Positions 9,154 to 14,640 of a stretch of 14,640 nucleotides of DNA are shown here, in pieces (positions within the stretch are counted from its first letter, which is position 1; every line of letters starts with the position of its first letter). Both the position numbers and the translations under genes were made by a program. Source of the stretch: Azonexus sp. (lineage in GTDB: Bacteria > Pseudomonadota > Gammaproteobacteria > Burkholderiales > Rhodocyclaceae). A model generated the notes under the pieces. The model did no database searches, had not been told where the DNA came from, and saw nothing but the letters and a program-made list of their open reading frames with translations. The stretch is taken from positions 3,391 through 18,030 of the forward strand of contig JAKLLI010000013.1 in NCBI GenBank assembly GCA_023150195.1. The letters are read 5' to 3'.

Positions 9154-10145
9154 TGCAGCCCGCTGAATCCGATTATCTGCGCGCGGTCGACCTGCTTTGC
9201 GCCGGTGAACTGGTCGCCCTGCCGACCGAAACGGTGTACGGCCTGGGGGCGGATGCCGCCAACGATCAGGCTGTCGGAAAAATTTTTGCCGCCAAGGGGC
9301 GCCCCGCGGATCACCCGCTGATCGTGCATGTGGCCGATACACAGGCCGTAGATCAGTGGGCGCAGGATATTCCCGATATCGCGCGCAATCTGATGCGTGC
9401 CTTTTGGCCCGGTCCTCTCACCCTGATCCTGAAAAAGCAGGCCTGGGTCCCGTCGACCGTGACCGGTGGACAAGATACCGTGGGTTTGCGGGTGCCGGGA
9501 CATCCGGTGGCGCTGGCGCTGCTGCAAGGCTTTGCGCAAGCCAAAACCCCAGCCGGGATTGCCGCGCCCTCGGCCAATCGTTTTGGCCGCATCAGCCCGA
9601 CCACCGCCGCACACGTTGCCGAAGAATTGGGCGATCGTGTCCCGCTCATTCTCGACGGCGGCCCGTGTGCGGTCGGTATCGAATCCACCATTGTGGATTG
9701 CTCGCGTGACGTGCCGGCCGTGCTGAGGCCAGGGCATATTTCGCCTGAACAACTGGAAGGTGTGCTGGGTTTTCGTCCTGCGATCGAAACCGCTCAGGGG
9801 GCCCCCCGGGTTTCCGGTTCGCTGGAGGCGCACTACGCGCCGATAACCCCCATGCGCTTGGTGGGGGCCGCCCAGTTGCTCGAATTTCTTAACGCCCAGC
9901 GACATCGGGGCGGACACTGCGCCGTTATCGCCCACAGTCAATTGCCGCAGGCAGGCATGCCGCACCGCTGGCGCATGCTCCCCGCCGATCCCGTGGGCTA
10001 TGCCCATGCGCTGTATGCCGCCTTGCGTGACATGGACCACGCTGGCGCGGACATGATCGTGGTCGAATCCCTGCCGACCTCGCCAGCCTGGGTGGCCGTT
10101 GCAGATCGCCTGCGCCGTGCAGCGGTCGGCGCCGGACAATCCTGA
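9153..10145 (+). CDS. sua5: L-threonylcarbamoyladenylate synthase, Sua5 type
   Basis: Makes threonylcarbamoyl-AMP from threonine, bicarbonate and ATP, the donor for t6A at position 37 of tRNAs reading ANN codons. The 330 residues hold the YrdC/TsaC fold (about 1-205) with PTETVYGLG (24-32), AAKGRPADHPL (46-56), the PSANRFG segment (139-145) and DGGPCAVGIESTIVD (168-182). The linker SGSLEAHYAP (221-230) and a C-terminal Sua5 domain follow, which identifies the long Sua5 form and not short TsaC. Its ATG overlaps the purK stop, so it is the last gene of the operon. No terminator is seen before the tRNA 55 bases downstream. Confidence 0.95.
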   Translation: MQPAESDYLRAVDLLCAGELVALPTETVYGLGADAANDQAVGKIFAAKGRPADHPLIVHVADTQAVDQWAQDIPDIARNLMRAFWPGPLTLILKKQAWVPSTVTGGQDTVGLRVPGHPVALALLQGFAQAKTPAGIAAPSANRFGRISPTTAAHVAEELGDRVPLILDGGPCAVGIESTIVDCSRDVPAVLRPGHISPEQLEGVLGFRPAIETAQGAPRVSGSLEAHYAPITPMRLVGAAQLLEFLNAQRHRGGHCAVIAHSQLPQAGMPHRWRMLPADPVGYAHALYAALRDMDHAGADMIVVESLPTSPAWVAVADRLRRAAVGAGQS

Positions 10146-10162
10146 AATCGCCCAGTAGATGC

Positions 10163-10191
10163 TTGGAAGCCGCATCCGCCTGAGATAGAAT
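10163..10191 (+). promoter_or_regulatory. Predicted promoter of tRNA-Ala
   Basis: TTGGAA (10163-10168), 17 bases of spacer, then TAGAAT (10186-10191), placed about 10 bases before the mature tRNA 5' end. This fits a dedicated tRNA promoter. Read-through from the sua5 operon may add to it, since no terminator separates them. Confidence 0.6.
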
Positions 10192-10200
10192 CCGCGTGTC

Positions 10201-10276
<76 letters not shown>

Positions 10277-10301
10277 TAAACAAGTTTTAAGAATTCCAAA
10301 G

Positions 10302-10345
10302 AAGGCCAGAAAACCACGGAAAACCAAGGTTTCTGGCCTTTTTTT
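10302..10345 (+). terminator. Rho-independent terminator after tRNA-Ala
   Basis: An 11-bp perfect stem, AAGGCCAGAAA (10302-10312) with TTTCTGGCCTT (10330-10340), has a 17-base loop and ends in a run of seven Ts (10339-10345). It probably ends both the tRNA transcript and any read-through from the folD-sua5 operon, and so insulates the IS to its right. Confidence 0.88.
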
Positions 10346-10384
10346 CGTCCAATGTTAGGGCCTGTTCACAGTAGCCAGACATAA

Positions 10385-10409
10385 GTAAGCGTTCAACGGC
10401 GCCACATTG
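10385..10409 (+). repeat. Left terminal inverted repeat of the IS66 element
   Basis: Begins GTAAGCGT and matches the complement of 13358-13382 at 19 of 25 positions, with the outer eight identical. GTAAGC-type ends are usual in IS66 elements. Confidence 0.8.
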
Positions 10410-10436
10410 CTGAAGCCTCCGGGGAATAGGATGCTC

Positions 10437-10461
10437 GTGTCCACGTAAATTAGGTGGACAC
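10437..10461 (+). promoter_or_regulatory. Inverted repeat covering the tnpA ribosome site
   Basis: GTGTCCAC (10437-10444) and GTGGACAC (10454-10461) are perfect 8-base complements around a 9-base loop. The right arm ends on the base before the tnpA ATG and overlaps its AGGTGG ribosome site. In RNA this would hide the start region. In DNA it could be an operator for the helix-turn-helix protein TnpA. A weak -10-like TAGGAT lies at 10427-10432. Confidence 0.5.
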
Positions 10462-10857
10462 ATGCACACGAAGTTAATCAAAGCACCAACTCGCCGGAGC
10501 CGGCGGCGTTATACGGATGAGTTCAAGAGGCAGGCGATCGAGGCCTGCCGACAGCCCGGGATATCGATGGCATCGGTCGCCTTGGCCAACGGCCTGAATG
10601 CCAACCTGCTCCGGCGCTGGGTTACTGAGCACCTGGACGAGGCGGTTGGCACTGCCATATCGCCGGATCAACGCCCATCGGAAATCGCCGAGCCGACCAC
10701 GCCTGGCTTGGTGCCGATCAAGGTCGTGATGCCGGAGACGCCTCCTTCAGGTGAGATCAAGATTGAAATCCATCGCAGTCAGACCCTGATCTCGATCGCT
10801 TGGCCGGTATCGCAATCGACATCCTGTGCAGCGTGGCTGCGCGATCTGTTGCGATGA
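10462..10857 (+). CDS. tnpA: IS66 accessory transposition protein TnpA (helix-turn-helix)
   Basis: The 131 residues show an N-terminal transposase-8/IS3 OrfA-like helix-turn-helix (about 14-60: RRYTDEFKRQAIEACRQPGI followed by ANGLNANLLRRWV), which binds DNA. A variable linker and a short C-terminal segment ending AAWLRDLLR follow. TnpA is one of the three proteins needed for IS66 transposition. The ATG at 10462 directly follows the inverted repeat at 10437-10461. The stop overlaps the tnpB start (ATGA). Confidence 0.92.
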   Translation: MHTKLIKAPTRRSRRRYTDEFKRQAIEACRQPGISMASVALANGLNANLLRRWVTEHLDEAVGTAISPDQRPSEIAEPTTPGLVPIKVVMPETPPSGEIKIEIHRSQTLISIAWPVSQSTSCAAWLRDLLR

Positions 10858-11192
10858 TTGCGCCAGAGCAGGTTTGGCTGGCGGTCGAGCCCGTCGATAT
10901 GAGAATGGGGATTGATGGACTGTCGCTGCGGATTCAGCAATTGCTCGGTTGCTCGCCCTGCGATGGCACGGCCTACGCCTTCTGCAATCGCCAGGGTAAC
11001 CGGCTCAAGCTGGTCGTTTGGGATGGCACAGGCGTCTGGCTTTGCGTTCGGCGATTGCACCAGGGACGGTTCACCTGGCCCAGGCCGGGCAGTACAAGCT
11101 GCACGTTGAGCGCGACCGAATGGCAGTGGCTGACCACGGGAATTGATTGGCGCCGACTGCTAGCCAAAGCGCCATCGGACTGGCGCGTATGA
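10854..11192 (+). CDS. tnpB: IS66 accessory transposition protein TnpB (IS66 Orf2-like)
   Basis: The 112 residues carry the IS66 Orf2 signature: VWLAVEPVDMRMGIDGL, then YAFCNRQGNRLKLVVWDGTG and RRLHQGRFTWP. The usual PVDMRKG reads DMRMG here, a minor variant. An open frame extends upstream to 10800, but the ATG at 10854 gives the family N-terminus (MIAPEQVWLA) and overlaps the tnpA stop by four bases, typical of coupled tnpA-tnpB. Its exact biochemical role in transposition is not known. Confidence 0.92.
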   Translation: MIAPEQVWLAVEPVDMRMGIDGLSLRIQQLLGCSPCDGTAYAFCNRQGNRLKLVVWDGTGVWLCVRRLHQGRFTWPRPGSTSCTLSATEWQWLTTGIDWRRLLAKAPSDWRV

Positions 11193-11200
11193 TTGGCTCT

Positions 11201-11245
11201 AAACCCTGTATCGGCAAGGGTTTGTGGCCTTGTCGATGGTATAAT
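11201..11245 (+). promoter_or_regulatory. Hairpin plus consensus extended -10 promoter before tnpC
   Basis: The 60-base gap between tnpB and tnpC holds a stem AAACCCT/AGGGTTT (11201-11207 with 11217-11223, loop of 9) and then TGGTATAAT (11237-11245), a perfect TGn extended -10. A start about 7 bases on would fall at or next to the tnpC ATG (11253), so any transcript from it would be nearly leaderless. Confidence 0.4.
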
Positions 11246-11252
11246 CCAAGGC

Positions 11253-12824
11253 ATGGATTCTGGTGCTGAAACCGCTCGTTTTGCTGCTGCACGGGAGCTT
11301 CCCGAATGGGCTGAGGCCCAGTTTGCTGCCCTGCAAACCCGGTTGGCCGCCAGTGAGAGACAACGCCTGGAACAAGCCGGCGCAATCAAGCAGCGCGATC
11401 TGAAGATTCAGAAACTGACGCTGGAGCTGGCGTACTACAGGCGAATCAAATTTGGCACCAAGAGTGAATCCCTGTCGGTCGAGCAGCAGGATTTATTCCT
11501 TGAGTCGTGCAATGAAGATCAGGCCGCCATTTCAGCGGAGCTCGCACAGATTCAGTGCGTCACCGAGAAGCCGCGCCCGAAACCGACGGGACGCAAGGCG
11601 ATCCCGCCAGAATTGCCGCGCATCGAGCACCATCATGAGCCCGCATCCTGCACCTGCGGGCAGTGTGGCGCCGGCCTGATCAAGATCGGCGAGGACATCA
11701 GCGAGCAACTCGATGTCGAACCGGCGCGTTTCTTCGTTCATCGCCACATTCGGCCGCAGTATGCGTGCCGGACCTGCGAAACGATCACGGCGGCGCCCGT
11801 CGCGCCGGCAATCATCGATGGGGGCTTGGCGGCACCGGGGCTGCATGCCTGGGTGCTGATTCAAAAGTATCTGGATCATCTGCCTTTGTACCGGATCGAG
11901 AAGATCAGCGAGCGACACGGTGTCTGCATTGCCCGTTCGACCCTGGCTCAGTGGGTTGGGCAGTTGGGTGTCGCCTTGCAGCCGCTGGTTGATCGACTGA
12001 GCGAATTGCTCAAGCAGGGCAAAGTCCTGCATGCCGACGAAACGCCGGTCCAGCAACTTGATCCCGGCAAAGGCAAGACAAAACGGGCCTATATGTGGGC
12101 TTACCGCAGCAACGACCTGGAACGCGGGCCACCCATCGTCATCTTCGATTACCAGACCAGTCGGAGCGGTCAGCATGCGCGCAATTTCCTGGCGGCATGG
12201 CGGGGCGATCTGATGGTTGATGATTACGGCGGATACAAAGCCCTGTTTCAGCAAGGCGTGACCGAGCTCGCTTGCCTGGCCCATTGCCGACGCAAGTTCT
12301 TCGACTTGCATGCGTTGCCGGGCGGGCATCCGGTGGCGGAAGAAGCGCTACGCCGTATCGGCGAGTTGTATGCGCTGGAAGCCGAGGCCGCAGGGGTTCA
12401 CGCAGCAGATCGTTTGGCATTACGCCAACGAGAAGCCCTGCCACGTCTCAAGTCACTCCATGACTGGTTGAAAGTCGAGCGACTCAGAACTGCGAACGGA
12501 AGCGGGTTGGCTCGGGCGATTGATTACACGCTCAAGCGATGGCCGGCCATCCTGCGCTATGTGTCGCGAGGCGACACCCCGATCGACAACAATCCGGTCG
12601 AGAATGCGATTCGACCGATTACGCTCGGGCGCCGCAATTGGCTCTTTACCGGGTCCGAGCGCGCCGGATGTCGAGCGGCGGCGATTCAAAGCCTGCTGGC
12701 GACCGCCAAACTGAACGGCCTTGAGCCCTATGCCTGGCTCAGGGATGTTCTGGAAAAACTCCCTGTCTGGCCGTGCAGCCGGATTGATGAACTCTTGCCA
12801 CTTCGGCCGACGGAGGTCCATTAG
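11253..12824 (+). CDS. tnpC: IS66 transposase TnpC (DDE)
   Basis: The catalytic transposase, 523 residues from the ATG at 11253. A non-ATG frame extends 60 bases upstream, but that part does not look like family sequence. Domains in order are an N-terminal coiled coil (about 20-66, ending YYRRIKFGTKSE), a zinc finger with C135/C138 and C172/C175, a helix-turn-helix-like segment (about 196-240), and the DDE domain. The catalytic residues are D262 (HADETPV), D323 or D324 (LMVDDYGGYKAL) and E450 (DNNPVENAIRP). The C-terminal IS66 segment reads RNWLFTGSERAG and LNGLEPYAWLRDVL. There is no frameshift or missing motif, so it should be functional. The passenger gene starts two bases after its stop. 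Confidence 0.95.
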   Translation: MDSGAETARFAAARELPEWAEAQFAALQTRLAASERQRLEQAGAIKQRDLKIQKLTLELAYYRRIKFGTKSESLSVEQQDLFLESCNEDQAAISAELAQIQCVTEKPRPKPTGRKAIPPELPRIEHHHEPASCTCGQCGAGLIKIGEDISEQLDVEPARFFVHRHIRPQYACRTCETITAAPVAPAIIDGGLAAPGLHAWVLIQKYLDHLPLYRIEKISERHGVCIARSTLAQWVGQLGVALQPLVDRLSELLKQGKVLHADETPVQQLDPGKGKTKRAYMWAYRSNDLERGPPIVIFDYQTSRSGQHARNFLAAWRGDLMVDDYGGYKALFQQGVTELACLAHCRRKFFDLHALPGGHPVAEEALRRIGELYALEAEAAGVHAADRLALRQREALPRLKSLHDWLKVERLRTANGSGLARAIDYTLKRWPAILRYVSRGDTPIDNNPVENAIRPITLGRRNWLFTGSERAGCRAAAIQSLLATAKLNGLEPYAWLRDVLEKLPVWPCSRIDELLPLRPTEVH

Positions 12825-12826
12825 AC

Positions 12827-13351
12827 ATGGAATTCACGACGCTGCTCGATGCCATGAACCAGGCCTCCGGCTTCGAGCTCTATCGTCTGCGCGCGGCAAT
12901 TGATCGCGTACTGGCCGATCCCAAATGGCTCATCGCCATTCGCTCGCAACTGCGCATCGGCCAGGAGATCGAATATTTCGATGCCCGAGCCAACAAGCTT
13001 CGTCCGGCCCAGGTTCGGGAGTTCCGAACCAAGGAAGTGCTGGTTCGCGAAACGGATACCGGCGAGCACTGGCTGATCGCCTACACGGCCATCAATCTGG
13101 ATGGCGTCGATATCAGCATCCGGGACAATCCACAGCGGGGCCTGAGCCGTCATGAAGTCGCCATCGGCGATACCGTCGGCTTCCTTGATCATGCGCATCG
13201 GCAGCGGAGCGGCCAGATCGTGCGTCTCAACGACAAAACCGTGACGCTCAACGCAGATGGGCAGAAATGGCGTGTCGCTTACGGCCTACTGCACCGCGTA
13301 CACAATTCCTCGAACGCGCAGACGATCAACGGGGAACTCATCAGACGCTGA
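12827..13351 (+). CDS. IS66 passenger protein with two SH3-like repeats, function unknown
   Basis: A 174-residue soluble protein that I cannot assign to a named family. Residues 1-42 are helical in character (LLDAMNQASGFELYRLRAAI). Residues 43-93 and 112-158 look like two copies of one unit: IG-x-x-(I/V)-x-(F)-x-D, a basic turn, then K-x-V-x-(V/L), G-x-x-W-x-(I/V)-A-Y. The pattern resembles small SH3-like beta barrels, often nucleic-acid or protein binding. The ATG at 12827 is two bases after the tnpC stop, with CGGAGGT (12811-12817) inside tnpC, so it should be co-translated with the transposase. It ends six bases before the right inverted repeat. The position suggests a helper or regulator of transposition, which is inference. 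Confidence 0.8.
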   Translation: MEFTTLLDAMNQASGFELYRLRAAIDRVLADPKWLIAIRSQLRIGQEIEYFDARANKLRPAQVREFRTKEVLVRETDTGEHWLIAYTAINLDGVDISIRDNPQRGLSRHEVAIGDTVGFLDHAHRQRSGQIVRLNDKTVTLNADGQKWRVAYGLLHRVHNSSNAQTINGELIRR

Positions 13352-13357
13352 TCAGTT

Positions 13358-13382
13358 CAACATGGGGCGGCTGTACGCTTAC
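13358..13382 (-). repeat. Right terminal inverted repeat of the IS66 element
   Basis: Reads GTAAGCGT inward on the minus strand and pairs with 10385-10409 (19/25). It lies only six bases beyond the stop of the passenger gene, which places that gene inside the element. Confidence 0.8.
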
Positions 13383-13474
13383 GAGCAAGCCCACTTTGGT
13401 TGGAGATGACAAACATGGCAGTGCCGCCACGGATTCCATTAACATCCCGGCTCTGATCATATTGTCATTACGCC

Positions 13475-14446
13475 ATGCACCTGCGCACCTCCAGATTGTC
13501 GAGCGGTTTCTTCATGCGACTCGGCATGGCAGCCGTGGTTTTTGTCTGGTGTCCTCACGGCCTGGCGGCGGATACGCGGCGATGCGAAATCAAGGGCCGA
13601 GCGGTCATCACCAATATGAGTTGCGATCAGCTCGCCAGTGAAGCGGGGCTTCCCTTGCCCAGGCGCGAGAAGCCGTTATCGGCGCCTCCGCCGGTCATCC
13701 CGGCGCCAGCAATCCCACAGCCGGTCATGCAGCCGCCAAGACCACAGCCGGTAGTCACTCCACCGGTAAGCAACCTCACCAGGGCGCAACCAGTGCTTGT
13801 CCCCAAACCGGTGGTGGTGCCTTCATCTGCGCTGCAGCGCAGTGTCGACACGCTGGTGTCGACGGTCTTCTCTTTCGTCATGGTCATGGTGTTTCTTTTT
13901 GGGCTGATTGCCTGGCTCAAGCGGCGTGCCCGGCAGGCCGTGCAAACCCGGCTGGCGACGTGGGCGCCGCTCGCGCGGGGTGCGCTGGAGCCGGTGTTGG
14001 AGAAGGTGGCTGGCAATGAGGAAGAGGCGCTACCGTATCGTCAGGCGCCGGTGATGTCGCGTTACGAACTGGAGATGTTTGAGCGTATCAAGGTGGCGTT
14101 GCCGGAGTGTGAGGTGTTTCCGCAGGTGCCGCTGGCGTCGTTCATCCGCATCGATGCCAAACGTGCTGGCGCGCGTCTGGCGACGAACAGTTACCGCTGG
14201 CAAAACCGGATTGGCCAGCAGCGTGTGGATTTCCTGGTTTGTCTGCGCAAAGACATGTCGACCGTAGCCGCCATCGAGCTTGATGATCCTAGCCATGAAA
14301 GCGCAGATGCCCAGCGTCGTGATGCGAAGAAAAACAAGAGCCTGAGCGATGCAAATGTGGCGCTGATTCGCTGGCGGGTGGAGGCAATGCCGGTTGCCGG
14401 GGAGATTCGGCAGGCGTTTATGCGGATGGGGTTGATTTTGGGGTGA
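13475..14446 (+). CDS. Membrane-anchored DUF2726 (PD-(D/E)XK-like nuclease fold) protein
   Basis: The 323 residues have a mosaic layout. An N-terminal signal-peptide-like stretch (about 14-32, ending GLAADT) is followed by a short segment with two cysteines (C37, C50) reminiscent of DUF4124. A proline-rich region (about 66-116), one membrane helix (about 128-148) followed by KRRAR, and a C-terminal DUF2726 domain (about 194-316) complete it. The domain shows YELEMFERIKVALPE, then VDFLV (D252) and AIELDDPSH (E268, D270, H274) and a basic KKNK stretch, as in the PD-(D/E)XK-like fold. The charge pattern puts the Pro-rich part in the periplasm and DUF2726 in the cytoplasm. The start could be 13475 or the ATG at 13514 (MRLGMAAVVF), which gives a more regular signal peptide. 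Neither has a strong ribosome site. Nuclease activity is inferred from the fold and not shown. Confidence 0.82.
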   Translation: MHLRTSRLSSGFFMRLGMAAVVFVWCPHGLAADTRRCEIKGRAVITNMSCDQLASEAGLPLPRREKPLSAPPPVIPAPAIPQPVMQPPRPQPVVTPPVSNLTRAQPVLVPKPVVVPSSALQRSVDTLVSTVFSFVMVMVFLFGLIAWLKRRARQAVQTRLATWAPLARGALEPVLEKVAGNEEEALPYRQAPVMSRYELEMFERIKVALPECEVFPQVPLASFIRIDAKRAGARLATNSYRWQNRIGQQRVDFLVCLRKDMSTVAAIELDDPSHESADAQRRDAKKNKSLSDANVALIRWRVEAMPVAGEIRQAFMRMGLILG

Positions 14447-14640
14447 TGCAAGAAAGAAGACCCGCCTTTATCGTAGCCTGACCGACCAACGGATGATATT
14501 GTTTTAGCATGTTTCTCCACCCCTGCACTCATCTCGACGGCCCACCCGAGCAAATCGCTCAGTGCGCCGCCATCGCGATGAATGTTTCTTCACTGATGAT
14601 GGCAGCCTCGGTCAGTCCGATCTATTAACCCGGCAAATTG
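14447..14640. other. 194 bases after the DUF2726 gene with no convincing gene
   Basis: No terminator hairpin is evident. The only notable frame is a 39-codon ATG frame on the plus strand at 14509-14628 (MFLHPCTHLDG..., ending SVSPIY). It has no clear ribosome site and no recognisable family, so I do not call it a gene. Confidence 0.5.

Larger units (their letters stand above)
10385..13382 (+). mobile_element. IS66-family insertion sequence with a fourth (passenger) gene
   Basis: The element is bounded by GTAAGCG...CGCTTAC ends and carries tnpA, tnpB and tnpC in the usual order, all intact, plus a 174-residue extra gene between tnpC and the right end. At 2998 bp it is longer than a plain IS66 (usually about 2.5-2.7 kb), by about the size of the extra gene. 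The outside octets are AGACATAA (10377-10384) and GAGCAAGC (13383-13390), which do not match, so the 8-bp target duplication expected for this family is absent. All frames look functional, so the copy may still be active, or was until recently. Confidence 0.88.

Noticed and set aside
10352..10384. GGGCCTGTTCACA stretch left of the IS66 as a remnant of another IS
   Set aside because: It faintly recalls the ends of some insertion sequences, but there is no partner repeat or gene fragment to support it.
13383..13474. A promoter for the DUF2726 gene
   Set aside because: Only a loose TATTGT is present, with no matching -35 at a proper distance. The signal is too weak to call.

Overview
The window looks like the chromosome of a GC-rich betaproteobacterium. 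A member of the Rhodocyclales is plausible, but that is inference from gene style and not from a marker gene. Pointers are a homodimeric pyruvate dehydrogenase E1 (aceE), an E2 with two lipoyl domains, an E3 that carries its own N-terminal lipoyl domain, and TAAAAT/TAGAAT-type -10 boxes.

Layout. (1) 1-5746, minus strand: the pyruvate dehydrogenase operon aceE-aceF-lpdA. lpdA runs off the left edge and lacks its C-terminus. (2) 5747-6123: a 377-bp divergent intergenic region with a good promoter for aceE, several short palindromes, and on the plus strand an extended -10 promoter followed at once by a terminator-shaped hairpin just before folD. (3) 6124-10145, plus strand: a tightly packed five-gene operon folD-purE-orf6N-purK-sua5 with gaps or overlaps of 0 to 4 bases. 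FolD makes one-carbon tetrahydrofolates used in purine synthesis, PurK and PurE carry out successive steps of purine synthesis, and Sua5 makes the threonylcarbamoyl donor for tRNA t6A. A phage-type ORF6N-domain gene sits between purE and purK and is translationally coupled to purK. (4) 10201-10276: tRNA-Ala(CGC) with its own promoter and a strong downstream terminator. (5) 10385-13382: a 2998-bp IS66-family insertion sequence with imperfect inverted repeats (19/25), intact tnpA, tnpB and tnpC, and an additional fourth gene after tnpC. That gene encodes a 174-residue protein with two SH3-like repeats. No 8-bp target duplication is visible. (6) 13475-14446: a membrane-anchored protein with a C-terminal DUF2726 (PD-(D/E)XK-like) domain. 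(7) 14447-14640: no convincing gene.

Functionally, the left half is core metabolism (pyruvate to acetyl-CoA, one-carbon/purine synthesis, tRNA modification, a tRNA). The right third is accessory: a passenger-carrying IS and a lone nuclease-like membrane protein. The least ordinary points are the IS66 fourth gene, the ORF6N gene embedded in the pur operon, the terminator-like hairpin in the folD leader, the hairpin covering the tnpA start region, and the DUF2726 membrane architecture. I see no CRISPR array, integrase, toxin-antitoxin pair or complete defence operon.
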